Shown here piece by piece: positions 42,173-53,803 of a stretch of 64,000 bases of DNA. Source of the DNA: an uncultured Sphingobium sp. (GTDB lineage: Bacteria; Pseudomonadota; Alphaproteobacteria; Sphingomonadales; Sphingomonadaceae). Positions within the stretch are counted from its first letter, which is position 1, and the number at the start of each line of letters is the position of its first letter. The stretch spans positions 62,001 to 126,000 of the forward strand of contig CAMPHJ010000003.1 in the NCBI GenBank assembly GCA_946885845.1. The letters run 5' to 3'. The notes under the pieces were generated by a model. It saw only the letters and a program-made list of their open reading frames with translations. It searched no databases and had not been told where the DNA came from. The translations under genes and the position numbers were made by a program.

Positions 42173-43558
42173 ATGCACCCTGTCGTTTCCCCGCCTGCCC
42201 GCCTTCGCCACACCCTGCGGACCGGCGCATACACCCTTCTTCTGTCGTCCATGCTGATGACCGGGGGCGTCTCACCCGCCACCGCGCAGTCCGTGGATGA
42301 CGACGGCGCCGTGGCGTCACAGCAGTTGAACCTGCCCAAGGACGTCACCGTCTTTGGCAAGAGTGATCCAAATGTCCGAAAGGCGACCGCGATCGTCAAC
42401 GGCAGCATTATCACTGGCACGGATGTGGACCAACGGCTGGCCCTGATCATCACCGCCAATGGCGGGAAAGTGTCGCCAGAGGAAAAGGAGCGGCTGCGCG
42501 TTCAGGTGCTCCGTAACCTGATCGATGAAACGCTGCAGATCCAGGAAGCTGCCGCCAACGACATCCGCATCGACAAGGCGGAAATCGACCAGAGCTTTGA
42601 GCGGGTGGCGGCCAATTTCCGCCAGTCCCCAAGCCAGTTCGACCAATATCTGCGCCAGCAGGGTAGCGCGGCCGCCAGCATCCGGCGCCAGATTGAGGGC
42701 GAGCTGGCCTGGAGCCGCCTGCTCCGCCGGAATATCCAGCCGTTCGTCAACGTGTCGGAAGATGAAGTTAAGTCCGTCATCGACCGCATGAACGCGGCCA
42801 AGGGCAGCGATGAATATCGGATCGGCGAAATCTACCTGTCGGCCACGCCGGAAAATGAACAGCAGATCGTCGCCAACGCGCGCAACATCATCGAACAGAT
42901 CAAGCAGGGCGGCAGCTTTGCCGCTTATGCCAGACAGTTTTCGGAAGCCTCGACCGCTGCCGTCGGCGGCGATCTGGGCTGGGTGCGTCCGGTCCAGTTG
43001 CCTGACGCACTGGCGCAGGCCGCCAACGAAATGCAGGTCGGCCAGATTGCAGGACCCATCGGCGTGCCCGGCGGTGTTTCCGTCATTTACGTCATGGACA
43101 AGCGCAAGGTTCTGACTGCCGATCCCCGCGACGCGCTGCTCAGTCTCAAGCAATTGTCGGTCAGCTTCCCCGCAGGCACGACGAAGGAACAGGCCAGCAC
43201 CAGGGCCGCCAGCTTCGCCTCCCAGGTGAAGGCGATCAAGGGCTGCGGCCAGGCCAATGAGCTGGGTGCAAAGATCGGCGCCGACGTCGTCGATAACGAC
43301 AATGTGAAGGTTCGCGACCTGCCGCCGCAGCTGCAGGATATCCTGCTGGACCTGCAAGTCGGGCAGGCGACGCCCCCCTTCGGGTCGATCAATGAAGGCG
43401 TGCGCGTCCTGGTGGTCTGCGGTCGTGACGACGCTGCCACGGCTGCCGCGCCCGACGCCGCGCAGATCATGGCGCAACTGGAAGAGGAACGGGTCAACAA
43501 GCGTGCGCGCATCTACCTGCGAGACCTTCGCCGCGATGCCGTCATCGACTATAATTGA
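42173..43558 (+). CDS. surA: Periplasmic chaperone and peptidyl-prolyl isomerase SurA
   Basis: SurA escorts outer-membrane proteins such as LptD. The 461-residue precursor has a long signal peptide (to about ATAQS, residue 37), an N-terminal SurA helical domain (KATAIVNGSIITGTDVDQRLALII, RLRVQVLRNLIDETLQIQEA), one clear parvulin domain (IYLSATPENEQQIVANARNIIEQIKQGGSFAAYARQFSEASTAAVGGDLGWV) and a C-terminal region. GGAGAG lies 11 nt upstream of the ATG at 42173. Its stop lies 23 nt inside pdxA. Confidence 0.93.
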   Translation: MHPVVSPPARLRHTLRTGAYTLLLSSMLMTGGVSPATAQSVDDDGAVASQQLNLPKDVTVFGKSDPNVRKATAIVNGSIITGTDVDQRLALIITANGGKVSPEEKERLRVQVLRNLIDETLQIQEAAANDIRIDKAEIDQSFERVAANFRQSPSQFDQYLRQQGSAAASIRRQIEGELAWSRLLRRNIQPFVNVSEDEVKSVIDRMNAAKGSDEYRIGEIYLSATPENEQQIVANARNIIEQIKQGGSFAAYARQFSEASTAAVGGDLGWVRPVQLPDALAQAANEMQVGQIAGPIGVPGGVSVIYVMDKRKVLTADPRDALLSLKQLSVSFPAGTTKEQASTRAASFASQVKAIKGCGQANELGAKIGADVVDNDNVKVRDLPPQLQDILLDLQVGQATPPFGSINEGVRVLVVCGRDDAATAAAPDAAQIMAQLEEERVNKRARIYLRDLRRDAVIDYN

Positions 43559-44564
43559 TCCCGGCACGCCGCTGCCGCCCTTCGCCGTGCCCTTGGGGGA
43601 CCCGGCAGGCATAGGCCCGGAAATCGTCGCAAAAAGCTGGGTCATGCGTGAAGCGCGTGGGCTCCCGCCTTTTTTCGCGGTGGGCGATGTCGCTTCGCTA
43701 CGCGCCGTTTGGCTTGGTCCCGTCGAACTGATCGCAACACCGCAGGAAGCCGCGTCCGTATTCGACCGGGCGCTGCCCTGCCTGCAGGTGACTGACGCTG
43801 GCGTTATCACGCCGGGAACGCCCAGCGTCGACGGCGCGCGCACGGCCCTTCAATCGCTGGAAGTCGCCGTGGGCCTGGCCAGAAGCGGATCGGCCGCAGG
43901 CATCGTGACCGCACCTGTGGGAAAAGAACAGCTCTACGGGGTCGGCTTCACCCATCCTGGCCAGACCGAATTCGTGGCGGAACGTTGCGGCGTCGCGCCC
44001 CACAATGCTGTGATGATGCTGGCCGGGCCTTCGCTCAAGGTCGTGCCGGTCACGATCCACATCCCCCTGGGCGATGTGCCGTCGGTGTTGACCGTGGACC
44101 TCATCCGCGCACGCGCGATCACGACCGTCAAAGGGCTGCAACGCAATTTCGGCATCGCTCGCCCGCGCATCGTCGTCGCCGGGCTGAATCCCCATGCGGG
44201 TGAAGGCGGCGCGCTGGGGCGTGAGGAAATCGACATCATCGCCCCCGCAATAGAATCTCTGCGGGACGAAGGCATGGACATTCGCGGCCCTTTGGCGGCG
44301 GATGGCCTGTTTCACAGCCGCGCGCGCGAAACCTACGACGCCGTTCTATGCATGTATCATGACCAGGCTTTGATCCCGCTCAAGACGCTGCATTTCGACG
44401 AGGGCGTAAACCTGACCCTTGGCCTGCCCATCGTGCGCACCTCACCCGACCATGGCACCGCGTTCGGGATTGCCGGAACCGACAGCGCCAATCCCGGCGC
44501 GATGATGGCGGCGCTCAAAATGGCCGCCGAAGCTGCCCGCGCGCGCCTGACCCATGGCTGCTGA
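43536..44564 (+). CDS. pdxA: 4-hydroxythreonine-4-phosphate dehydrogenase PdxA
   Basis: PdxA carries out the NAD-dependent step to 3-amino-2-oxopropyl phosphate in vitamin B6 synthesis. The 342-residue protein has [56 protein letters not shown] and [29 protein letters not shown] with metal-binding His and Asp. The ATG at 43536 overlaps the surA coding end by 23 nt; the next methionine lies downstream of the conserved DPAGIGPE motif. It overlaps rsmA by 11 nt, as in the typical surA-pdxA-rsmA operon. Confidence 0.95.
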   Translation: MPSSTIIDPGTPLPPFAVPLGDPAGIGPEIVAKSWVMREARGLPPFFAVGDVASLRAVWLGPVELIATPQEAASVFDRALPCLQVTDAGVITPGTPSVDGARTALQSLEVAVGLARSGSAAGIVTAPVGKEQLYGVGFTHPGQTEFVAERCGVAPHNAVMMLAGPSLKVVPVTIHIPLGDVPSVLTVDLIRARAITTVKGLQRNFGIARPRIVVAGLNPHAGEGGALGREEIDIIAPAIESLRDEGMDIRGPLAADGLFHSRARETYDAVLCMYHDQALIPLKTLHFDEGVNLTLGLPIVRTSPDHGTAFGIAGTDSANPGAMMAALKMAAEAARARLTHGC

Positions 44565-45396
44565 CATGCGGCCCGCATTGCCGCCGCTGCGGGAAGTGAT
44601 CGCCATGCATGGGCTTCAGGCCAGCAAGGCGCTGGGTCAGAATTTCCTGCTCGACGAACAGTTGCTCGACCGGATCGCGGCTATTCCCGGCCCGCTAAAG
44701 GACGCTCCGGCATTTGAAGTCGGTCCCGGTCCCGGCGGTCTAACCCGTGCGATCCTGCGTGCAGGCGCGCGACTGGTAGCCGTAGAGCGCGACCGTAGGT
44801 GCCTGCCAGCCCTCGCTCAGCTTTCAGAGGCCTTTCCTGGACAATTGCGCGTCATTCCAGGCGACGCGATGCAGGTCGACGCCCGCGCTGAAGCAGGGGA
44901 AGGCGCGCATATCATCGCCAACCTTCCCTATAATGTGGGAACGGCCCTGCTGGTGGGCTGGCTATCGGCGGCATGGAACCCGCTTCCCTGGTGGTCGTCG
45001 CTCACACTCATGTTCCAGATGGAAGTGGCGGAACGGATCGTCGCCAAGGCTGGTGGCGACCATTATGGCAGGCTCGCCGTGCTGGCTCAGTGGCGTGGCG
45101 AAGCCCGCATCGCGATGAAGGTGCACCGCAGCGCCTTCACCCCACCACCCAAGGTCATGTCCGCCGTCGTGCACATCACGCCTCGGCCAGCACCTGCCGA
45201 TGTCCAGCTCAAGACCCTCGAACGCCTGACCGCCGCCGCCTTTGGCCAGCGCCGCAAGATGCTCCGCCAAAGCCTCAAGGGCCTGCCCGGCGCATTAGCC
45301 GCCCTGGAATCAGCTGGAATAGACCCGCAACGTCGCGCCGAAACGATCAGCGTTGATGAATTTGTGGAGGTCGCACGCCTGATGGATCGCAGCTGA
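44554..45396 (+). CDS. rsmA: 16S rRNA dimethyladenosine transferase RsmA (KsgA)
   Basis: RsmA dimethylates A1518 and A1519 of 16S rRNA late in small-subunit assembly. The 280-residue protein has [17 protein letters not shown], motif [15 protein letters not shown], the acidic VAVERDRRC, and motif [12 protein letters not shown]. The C-terminal helix bundle includes [12 protein letters not shown]. The ATG at 44554 lies within the last 11 nt of pdxA, which indicates coupled translation. Confidence 0.96.
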   Translation: MAADMRPALPPLREVIAMHGLQASKALGQNFLLDEQLLDRIAAIPGPLKDAPAFEVGPGPGGLTRAILRAGARLVAVERDRRCLPALAQLSEAFPGQLRVIPGDAMQVDARAEAGEGAHIIANLPYNVGTALLVGWLSAAWNPLPWWSSLTLMFQMEVAERIVAKAGGDHYGRLAVLAQWRGEARIAMKVHRSAFTPPPKVMSAVVHITPRPAPADVQLKTLERLTAAAFGQRRKMLRQSLKGLPGALAALESAGIDPQRRAETISVDEFVEVARLMDRS

Positions 45397-45447
45397 CCGC
45401 GCCTGAAGGTGACGAGAAATTACAAGCCCGCCTTATGTCGCCCTGCC

Positions 45448-45909
45448 TCAAGGCAAGTCCAGGTGCAGAAACTGGTTAAAGGCGCTTTGCTCGTAGCCCC
45501 CGAACGCCATCCCATTCCTGAAACCTCTGCGTCGGTAGAGCGCCAGCGCTGGCTCAAACGCAGGCCCACTTCCAGTCTCCAGGCTCAACCGGCGGATACC
45601 GCGTACAGTCGCTGCGGTAATGATGGTCTCAAGGATCGCAGCGCCCGCCCCCATTCTCAGGAAATGCGGGTGCGTCCGCATGGATTTGACTTCAGCCAAA
45701 CCATCTTCGAAAATCTTCATGGCGCCGATGGCAGCAACGCGGCCATCGCGGCATGCGGTCCAGACCGTGACTTCAGGAACCTGCAAGCCGGAAAGATCGA
45801 GGGCAAAGACACTCCCCGGCGGCGAACTGGCGTGCATGTCGGCAAGGTGAAGCTCCAGCAGCGCCCGAACCTGTTTCCCGGTCAGATCATCTTCCCGGAC
45901 CTCAAACAT
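45448..45909 (-). CDS. GNAT-family N-acetyltransferase
   Basis: The 153-residue protein has the GNAT fold: an acceptor-side beta strand (VWTACRDGRVAAIGAMKIF), EVKSMRTHPHFLRMGAGAAILETIITAA with the acetyl-CoA loop (R-x-x-G-x-G/A form, RMGAGAA), and the C-terminal GSGPAFEPALALYRRRGFRN. This subgroup acetylates small amines or amino acids, but the substrate is unknown. It follows the TPR gene by 24 nt on the same strand. Confidence 0.9.
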   Translation of the reverse strand: MFEVREDDLTGKQVRALLELHLADMHASSPPGSVFALDLSGLQVPEVTVWTACRDGRVAAIGAMKIFEDGLAEVKSMRTHPHFLRMGAGAAILETIITAATVRGIRRLSLETGSGPAFEPALALYRRRGFRNGMAFGGYEQSAFNQFLHLDLP

Positions 45910-45933
45910 ATCGGCCGCCTTCAGCGCCTCAGC

Positions 45934-46452
45934 TCAGGGCGTCTCCATCTCCACCGCCTTGGGCACCGTCACGCCTTCCTTGGCGCTCAACACGGTCGCT
46001 GGCGGGCCTTTATCGATCGCGGCGGCCAGCTTGCCGACCCCGGCGCAATCAGCCTTGCAGACATTTTTCGCCTGGGCCAGATTTTCCCGGGCCTTGGCGA
46101 TTGCGCCCTTTTCGACCATGGCTTCGCCCTGCCCGACCAGCGCGCCGACATCGGTCGGGTCCAGCAACAGCGCTTCACGATAAAGACGGATGGCTTTACC
46201 CTGCAACCCCTGCGCCCGCGCCACCTGGGCCAGTTCGATATAGGCGTTGCGATTGCGCGGATCGACCGCCAACGCGGTTTCCAGCGCATCGGTCGCTGCC
46301 TGATAATTGCCCGCCTTGCGCGCCGCCATCCCCTTATGCTGCCATTCGACAGAAAGGGGCGTGATCTGCGCGTCAGGACGCTGGGACAGGCCCACGCTGG
46401 ACACAGTCGTCAACAGGACGGCAAGGGCGATCGAGGCAGGGGTAAAACGCAT
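45934..46452 (-). CDS. Exported TPR-repeat protein
   Basis: The 172-residue precursor has a signal peptide (MRFTPASIALAVLLTTVSSVGLS) and about three tetratricopeptide repeats (WQHKGMAARKAGNYQAATDALETALAVDPRNRNAYIELAQVARAQGLQGKAIRLYREALLLDPTDVGALVGQG). A second cysteine pair (VCKADC) follows the repeats. The ATG at 46452 has GGAG 6 nt upstream. It probably acts as a periplasmic interaction scaffold; the partner is unknown. It lies 77 nt downstream of the rRNA methyltransferase gene. Confidence 0.82.
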   Translation of the reverse strand: MRFTPASIALAVLLTTVSSVGLSQRPDAQITPLSVEWQHKGMAARKAGNYQAATDALETALAVDPRNRNAYIELAQVARAQGLQGKAIRLYREALLLDPTDVGALVGQGEAMVEKGAIAKARENLAQAKNVCKADCAGVGKLAAAIDKGPPATVLSAKEGVTVPKAVEMETP

Positions 46453-46529
46453 GCATAACTCCAGCCATGTTTCAGGCGCTGATTTCGCCTGAGTGTCGTC
46501 ATTTTGCCGGGCCTTGTCCATCGTCTCTT

Positions 46530-47705
46530 TCAGGCCATCCGCCGAAGCCGGGCGAAATAGAAACCGTCCGTCCCATCATGGCCAGGGGTCAGCAATATGC
46601 CGTCGCCATGGGGCCGTCCCATGGGGGACAGGACCGTATCAGCCGCCCAGCCCGCGTGCCGTTCCAGAAAAGCGCGCGTCTGGTCCTGCCCCTCCCTGTC
46701 CGTCAACGCGCAAGTGGCGTAAACGAGCACCCCGTCCGGCTTTACCAGAGGAGCCGAAAAATCCAGGATACGCGCCTGTTCCTGGATCAACCGGTCCAAT
46801 CTGGCCGGGGTCAGCCGCCAGCGCGCCTCAGGATTACGCCGCCATGTGCCGGTGCCCGAACAAGGCGCATCGACCAGCACGACATCGGCCCGACCGTGCA
46901 AGGATTCCAGCGCCCGGCTTTCATGGACTTGGTCCAGAAGCAATGTTTCGATGAAGGTTGCTCCGGCCCGCTCGGCGCGCGGGCCCAACCGGGCGAGGCG
47001 CGATCGGATAGTATCGGCGGCGATCAGCACACCCTTACCCGCCATCGCGCTCGCCAGCGCCAAAGTCTTGCCGCCCGCGCCTGCGCACATATCCACCACC
47101 GTCATGCCGGGTTGTGCCTGGCATGCGGCCGAAATCATCTGGCTTCCTGCGTCCTGCACCTCGACCAGCCCCTGTTTCCAGGCTTCGCTCTGTTCGACCG
47201 GCCAACCTTCGGACAATCGCATCGCATCACTCAGTCCGTCTATCGGCACCGCATCGGGATAAAGCGGCGCGACATCCTTCATCGCTGCCTTCAATCGGTT
47301 CACGCGAAGGTCGACTGGCGCCCGCCCTAGCAAGGCATCCTGCTCGACTGGCCCAGCCAGCAACGGCCTCAGCCAATCGGGCACGGCACCCGAAATTGCC
47401 CCTTCTTCGCCTGGCTCGATTGGTGCCGGGCCGTGAGCAGAACCATCGAACAACGCCTCGATGTCGGACCGCTCGCGCGCAAGCCCGATCATCGCCGCCC
47501 GGCCTGTGGAGGGGCGCTCGCCCGCCCGGCGGACAGCGTCATAGACATGGTCGCGCACCGCTCGGCGATCACGCGATCCGGCATAACGCCGTTCCTTGAA
47601 ATAGCGCGCGATCAATGTGTCCGCCGCCGGGCCGCCGTCCCGTGCGGACGCTATGATGGCGTCCAGCAGTTCGATCGCAGCCTGCACCCGTGCGGAGGGG
47701 ATCAC
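46530..47705 (-). CDS. RsmB/NOP-family rRNA (cytosine-C5) methyltransferase
   Basis: The 391-residue SAM-dependent enzyme has an N-terminal NusB/RNA-binding-like part, then VDMCAGAGGKTLALASAM (SAM binding), DAPCSGTGTWRRNPEARWR (motif IV) and the catalytic Cys in VLVYATCALTDREG (motif VI). RsmB makes m5C967 in 16S rRNA; sphingomonads have more than one such paralogue, so the exact site is not certain. It is 12 nt after guaB on the same strand. Confidence 0.92.
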   Translation of the reverse strand: MIPSARVQAAIELLDAIIASARDGGPAADTLIARYFKERRYAGSRDRRAVRDHVYDAVRRAGERPSTGRAAMIGLARERSDIEALFDGSAHGPAPIEPGEEGAISGAVPDWLRPLLAGPVEQDALLGRAPVDLRVNRLKAAMKDVAPLYPDAVPIDGLSDAMRLSEGWPVEQSEAWKQGLVEVQDAGSQMISAACQAQPGMTVVDMCAGAGGKTLALASAMAGKGVLIAADTIRSRLARLGPRAERAGATFIETLLLDQVHESRALESLHGRADVVLVDAPCSGTGTWRRNPEARWRLTPARLDRLIQEQARILDFSAPLVKPDGVLVYATCALTDREGQDQTRAFLERHAGWAADTVLSPMGRPHGDGILLTPGHDGTDGFYFARLRRMA

Positions 47706-47717
47706 GCCCGTCGCCCC

Positions 47718-49438
<1,721 letters not shown>

Positions 49439-49466
49439 AAAAAGGGCGCGATCACCGACCGCGCCC
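49439..49466 (-). terminator. Terminator of ftsH
   Basis: On the minus strand GGGCGCG, a 9-nt loop, CGCGCCC, then TTTTTGC, 23 nt after the ftsH stop. Confidence 0.88.
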
Positions 49467-49488
49467 TCTTCAACCCTGTAGCCGGTCG

Positions 49489-51438
49489 TCACACGCCAGC
49501 AGGCGAAGGCTCCCCAAATGGTCCCTTGCGCTTGCGCGTCTTGGGAATGGAAGACCCCGCCGCCGGCACGGCGGAAGGCTTGATCGTGGTGCCGTCGTCG
49601 CGGGTAATCTCACCCTTGTCGAGCAGCGTCTTGATCTCCTCACCGCTCAGAGTTTCATATTCCAGCAACGCATTGGCCAGCAGGTGAAGCTGATCTTCAT
49701 GCCCGGTCAGCACGTCCTTCGCCCTGTCATATCCGCCCTCCACGATCATGCGAATTTCATGATCAATCGCCTTTGCCGTTTCATCCGACATGTGCGTGCG
49801 CTGGCTCTGCGAATATCCCAGGAACGTTTCGCCCTGCTGCTCTTCATATTGCAACGGGCCGAGCTTGTCGGACATGCCCCACTGCGTGACCATGTCGCGC
49901 GCCAGCTTGGTGGCGTACTGAATGTCACCCGAAGCGCCCGACGACACCTTGCTATGGCCAAAGATGATCTCTTCCGCCACGCGGCCGCCCATGGCCACGG
50001 CCAGGTTTGCGTGCATCTTGTCACGGTGATAGCTGTAGCTGTCCCGCTCCGGCAGGCGCATCACCATGCCCAGCGCACGCCCACGCGGGATGATCGTCGC
50101 CTTGTGGATGGGGTCGGAAGCCGGTTCATGGACCGCAACGATGGCATGGCCCGCCTCATGATAGGCGGTCATCTTCTTTTCATCGTCAGTCATGACCATT
50201 GATCGGCGCTCGCTGCCCATCATGACCTTGTCCTTGGCCGCCTCGAACTCGTCCATTGCGACCAGGCGCTTGCCCCGACGAGCCGCCATCAAAGCCGCCT
50301 CATTGACGAGGTTGGCAAGATCAGCGCCCGAAAAGCCCGGCGTGCCCCGTGCGATGGTGCGCGGGTCGACGTCCGGCGCCAGCGGCACCTTCTTCATGTG
50401 CACGGCCAGGATTTTCTCGCGGCCCTCGATATCGGGGCGCGGCACGACAACCTGACGGTCGAAGCGGCCCGGACGCAGCAACGCGGGGTCGAGCACATCG
50501 GGGCGGTTGGTCGCCGCGACGATGATGATGCCCTCATTCGCCTCAAAGCCATCCATCTCGACCAGCAGCTGGTTCAGCGTCTGCTCGCGCTCATCATTGC
50601 CATTGCCCAGGCCCGCGCCACGATGACGGCCGACCGCGTCGATTTCGTCGATGAAGACGATGCAGGGCGCGTTCTTCTTCGCCTGCTCGAACATGTCGCG
50701 TACGCGGCTCGCGCCGACGCCGACGAACATCTCGACGAAATCCGAACCGGAAATGGTGAAGAAGGGCACGCCTGCCTCCCCCGCGATCGCACGCGCCAGC
50801 AGCGTCTTGCCCGTGCCCGGCGAACCCACCAGCAGCGCACCCTTGGGAATCTTGCCGCCCAGCCGCGCAAACTTCGTCGGGTCCTTCAGGAACTCTACGA
50901 TTTCCTGCAATTCCTCACGCGCTTCATCAATGCCTGCCACATCGTCGAACGTGACCTTGCCATGCTTTTCGGTCAGCAACTTCGCCTTGGACTTGCCAAA
51001 GCCCATCGCGCCGCCCGCGCCTCCGCCCTTCTGCATCTGGCGCAGCACAAAGAAGGCAATGCCCAGGATCAGCAGGAACGGCAGCGACTGGTAGAGCATG
51101 ATCTGCCAGAAGCTCGGCTGCTCCTCCGTCTGGCCGGAATATTTGACGTTATAATCGTCCAGCAGGCCGGTCAGGCCCGGATCGTTGACCGGCACGGTGT
51201 TGAACCGCTGTCCGCTGCTCAGCGTCCCGGTGATCTTGTTCGGGGCGATGGCAACGTCCTTGACTTGCCCTTCCTGAACCTTGGAACGGAACTCGGAATA
51301 GGCGATGCCGGTGCCCGCCTGCGTAGCGGTCCGGCTGTCGAACATGGAGACGAACAGCAGCAGGGCGATAATCACGCCTGCCCAGATCATCGCGCTCTTG
51401 ATCCAGGGGTTACCCTGGGGGTCCTTCTCGTCGTTCAT
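49489..51438 (-). CDS. ftsH: ATP-dependent zinc metalloprotease FtsH
   Basis: FtsH degrades misassembled membrane proteins and regulators. The 649-residue enzyme has two membrane helices (about 13-32 and 108-127) around a periplasmic domain, the AAA+ module with GSPGTGKT and [39 protein letters not shown], the [25 protein letters not shown], and the protease motif HEAGHAIV (HExxH), with the third zinc ligand in a downstream acidic segment. It lies downstream of tilS and a small membrane gene, a conserved alphaproteobacterial order. Confidence 0.98.
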   Translation of the reverse strand: MNDEKDPQGNPWIKSAMIWAGVIIALLLFVSMFDSRTATQAGTGIAYSEFRSKVQEGQVKDVAIAPNKITGTLSSGQRFNTVPVNDPGLTGLLDDYNVKYSGQTEEQPSFWQIMLYQSLPFLLILGIAFFVLRQMQKGGGAGGAMGFGKSKAKLLTEKHGKVTFDDVAGIDEAREELQEIVEFLKDPTKFARLGGKIPKGALLVGSPGTGKTLLARAIAGEAGVPFFTISGSDFVEMFVGVGASRVRDMFEQAKKNAPCIVFIDEIDAVGRHRGAGLGNGNDEREQTLNQLLVEMDGFEANEGIIIVAATNRPDVLDPALLRPGRFDRQVVVPRPDIEGREKILAVHMKKVPLAPDVDPRTIARGTPGFSGADLANLVNEAALMAARRGKRLVAMDEFEAAKDKVMMGSERRSMVMTDDEKKMTAYHEAGHAIVAVHEPASDPIHKATIIPRGRALGMVMRLPERDSYSYHRDKMHANLAVAMGGRVAEEIIFGHSKVSSGASGDIQYATKLARDMVTQWGMSDKLGPLQYEEQQGETFLGYSQSQRTHMSDETAKAIDHEIRMIVEGGYDRAKDVLTGHEDQLHLLANALLEYETLSGEEIKTLLDKGEITRDDGTTIKPSAVPAAGSSIPKTRKRKGPFGEPSPAGV

Positions 51439-51513
51439 TCAACACTCTCTTTCACCGGGCAAGATAGGGTGCTCCGGCGAAATCGCAAGCTGACTAAGGC
51501 CGATGAAGTGCGA

Positions 51514-51705
51514 TCAGCCGCCAGCAAATTGAGAAAGGGCGATATAGGCCAGGATCACGGCCACGCCGCCGGAAACGCCGCAGAGCAGATAGCCGGTATA
51601 GAGCAGCAGCGGCGGGTGGGGCCGCGCCATTTTCCGGTTACGTTGCGCTGCCGAAAGGATGATGCTGGCAATCACGCCATAGGTCAGCGCCGCAAATTCG
51701 AACAT
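51514..51705 (-). CDS. Small two-helix membrane protein between tilS and ftsH
   Basis: The 63-residue protein has two membrane helices, about residues 5-20 (AALTYGVIASIILSAA) and 33-56 (LLLYTGYLLCGVSGGVAVILAYIAL), joined by a basic loop (QRNRKMARPHPP). An AGGAAAG site lies upstream of its ATG at 51705. The family is unknown. Its position directly upstream of ftsH suggests a membrane partner or substrate of the protease, but that is only guilt by association. Confidence 0.7.
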   Translation of the reverse strand: MFEFAALTYGVIASIILSAAQRNRKMARPHPPLLLYTGYLLCGVSGGVAVILAYIALSQFAGG

Positions 51706-51837
51706 GACTCACTTTCCTAGCTGAAGGGCCGCTCTGTTAAGCATTCCAGCCATTAAGGATAGCGCATCGCACTGCAACATTTCGACAAGCCGTTCCCAGC
51801 GCGCGGCGGGCGGTGGAACCTTTCCGAAACGACCTGC

Positions 51838-52791
51838 TCAGCGGCGCGGCGGGGCGATCCACGCGGTCCATTGTGGCCCGCCTTTAAGCAGGACAGGGCC
51901 AATGCTGATCTGCCGCCCTTCCGTCCCGGCTATGATCGCGCGGTCGATCGCTTCCCCCCTCGGCTCAGGAGCATCCGGCGCCACGCGAGCGATCATCTGC
52001 ATCAGCAGCCGCCGCAGAATTTCGCGGGGAAAGTCCGTGCGCTCCAGCACCCATCCCTCACCCCGCCGCCGCAGATACCGCGCCGCCAGATCCTCCACCA
52101 TCCACTCCAGCGCCCCGACAGCCTCCGCCAGCGCCCCGGCGCTACGCGTCGCCGCCAGGGGGTCGAGCCAGTCCACATCTTGCAGATGCTGGCGAATCGA
52201 TGCCCGGTCGAACCGCAGGTCGCTGTTCGACGGATCGTCTACATAGGGAATCTTCCGGCGCTTCACATGAGCCAGTAATTGAGAACGGCGCGCGCCCAGC
52301 AATGGTCGCAGCACCCGCCCCTGCCGCGCCCTCACGCCCGCAAGGCCACCGACACCTGCCCCACGATTGAGCCGCATCAACATCGTTTCCAGCTGATCGT
52401 CCGCATGATGCGCGGTGAAAATCCAGTCCAGCCGATGATCTTTCCGCCACTTTTCCAACAGGGCATAGCGTTGCTGCCTGGCCCACTGCTGGACATTCCC
52501 GGCCAGCGGCTCTCCCGGATACAGGATGACATGAGGCACGCCATAGTCGTCGCACCAGGCGGCAACCATCGATGCTTCCGCCGCCGATGCATCCCGCAGT
52601 CCATGGTCCACGGTCGCAGCCTCTACCCTGCCGGGGAACAGCCGGGCGGTCAGGTCCAGCAGCGCCATGCTGTCTGGGCCACCTGATACCGCAACACCAA
52701 AGCGCCAGTCTTCCCCCGGCCCGGCCAGGTCCCCAACCCGCCGCGACAACAATGTGTCCAGGTCAGGCTGCTCCGGTTCCGACCCGGCCAT
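51838..52791 (-). CDS. tilS: tRNA(Ile)-lysidine synthetase TilS
   Basis: TilS adds lysine to C34 of the AUA-reading tRNA(Ile). The 317-residue protein has the PP-loop VAVSGGPDSMALLDL (33-47), ATVDHGLRDASAAEASMVAAWC, the conserved FTAHHADDQLETMLMRLNRGAGVGGLAG and the KRRKIPYVDDPSNSDLRFDRASIRQHL segment. The C-terminal tRNA-binding extension is short, as in many alphaproteobacteria. It lies 6 nt after cpoB on the same strand. Confidence 0.95.
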   Translation of the reverse strand: MAGSEPEQPDLDTLLSRRVGDLAGPGEDWRFGVAVSGGPDSMALLDLTARLFPGRVEAATVDHGLRDASAAEASMVAAWCDDYGVPHVILYPGEPLAGNVQQWARQQRYALLEKWRKDHRLDWIFTAHHADDQLETMLMRLNRGAGVGGLAGVRARQGRVLRPLLGARRSQLLAHVKRRKIPYVDDPSNSDLRFDRASIRQHLQDVDWLDPLAATRSAGALAEAVGALEWMVEDLAARYLRRRGEGWVLERTDFPREILRRLLMQMIARVAPDAPEPRGEAIDRAIIAGTEGRQISIGPVLLKGGPQWTAWIAPPRR

Positions 52792-52797
52792 GGAACC

Positions 52798-53706
52798 TTA
52801 GCTGCACTTCGCCTTGGCGCGTCCCTTGTCCATCATGCCGCGCAGGCTGGCCGACAGATTTGCGCCATAGGCCTGGTCCAGTTCACTATAGACCTTGCAG
52901 GCGTCGGCAGGCTTTTTAAGCTGCATCAGCGCCTCACCCAACCAGGCCAGGCTGTCGGGCGCGCGATCGCCTTGCGGGCGCTTCTGGTAATTTTCATAGA
53001 AGGCGACCGATGCCAAAGCCGGTTTGGCATCATCCAGATAGGCTCGGCCCAGCAGGTTTGACGCCCGGCTCGCGATGGGGGACGATCCGTATTTTTCGAC
53101 CGTCGCCTTCAATTGCGCCTGTGCTTCAGGGTAGAATTTCGCATCCCACAGCCGGAAACCATAAGTGTAGGCGTCGTCGGCGGCATTACCAGTAGATGGC
53201 CGTTCGATCGCCGCCACGGCCAGCTTGCGCGCTTCGGTGGCGCCGCCATTGACGCTCGGTTTCGGCGCGGGCGTCGTCGTCGCTCCGGCGGACGGAACGG
53301 TAGGTTTAACCGGCGGAGGCACAGCGACATCGGCCCGGCTCTGCGCTTCGACCTTGAATTTGTTGAACGCTTCTTCCAACTGCCGCAGCTTGAAGCTGTT
53401 TTCCTCAACCTGACCCGTCATTGACGCGAGCTGCGATTCCAGCGCCGACACCCGTGCCGTCAGGTCCGCGACTGGCGATGAAGATGGCGAACCGGGCGAA
53501 ATGACGGGCGTGGCGGGGCGGGTAATCTCCGCCTGCAAGGGGGCGCCCGCAGGGAACACCTTTCGCTGCACCGCCTTCATCTCCTTTTCCAGGCGGTCGA
53601 CGCGAACGTCGATTTCGACCCTCTGGGCAGCAGCCGATGGCGCGAGCATGACTAGAGCCGGCCCTCCCATCAGAAAGGCGGTTGTCGCAATGAAAGCGTG
53701 ACGCAT
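52798..53706 (-). CDS. cpoB: Tol-Pal system protein CpoB (YbgF)
   Basis: CpoB coordinates peptidoglycan synthesis with outer-membrane constriction during division. The 302-residue precursor has a signal peptide ending SAAAQ, an N-terminal coiled coil for trimerisation (VDVRVDRLEKEMKAVQRKV and ALESQLASMTGQVEENSFKLRQLEEAFNKF), a proline-rich linker, and C-terminal TPR repeats starting AYTYGFRLWDAKFYPEAQAQLKATVEKYGSSPIASRASNLLGRAYLDDAKPALASVAFYENY. Pal and tol genes are outside the window. A palindrome lies 22 nt upstream. Confidence 0.92.
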   Translation of the reverse strand: MRHAFIATTAFLMGGPALVMLAPSAAAQRVEIDVRVDRLEKEMKAVQRKVFPAGAPLQAEITRPATPVISPGSPSSSPVADLTARVSALESQLASMTGQVEENSFKLRQLEEAFNKFKVEAQSRADVAVPPPVKPTVPSAGATTTPAPKPSVNGGATEARKLAVAAIERPSTGNAADDAYTYGFRLWDAKFYPEAQAQLKATVEKYGSSPIASRASNLLGRAYLDDAKPALASVAFYENYQKRPQGDRAPDSLAWLGEALMQLKKPADACKVYSELDQAYGANLSASLRGMMDKGRAKAKCS

Positions 53707-53727
53707 GATGATCCCCGACTATATCTC

Positions 53728-53745
53728 CGCCTTAACCATAAGGCG
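53728..53745. promoter_or_regulatory. Short perfect palindrome upstream of cpoB
   Basis: CGCCTTA, ACCA, TAAGGCG: 7-bp arms, 22 nt before the cpoB ATG and 58 nt after the rodZ-like stop. No T-run follows on either strand, so it is either an operator or a leader hairpin. It includes TTAACCAT, a CtrA-like half-site. Confidence 0.35.
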
Positions 53746-53803
53746 ATATTCGCCGCCGTAAAGCGCCACGTGCGGACGATTTAGCCTCTTGCCGTCCCGC
53801 GCA

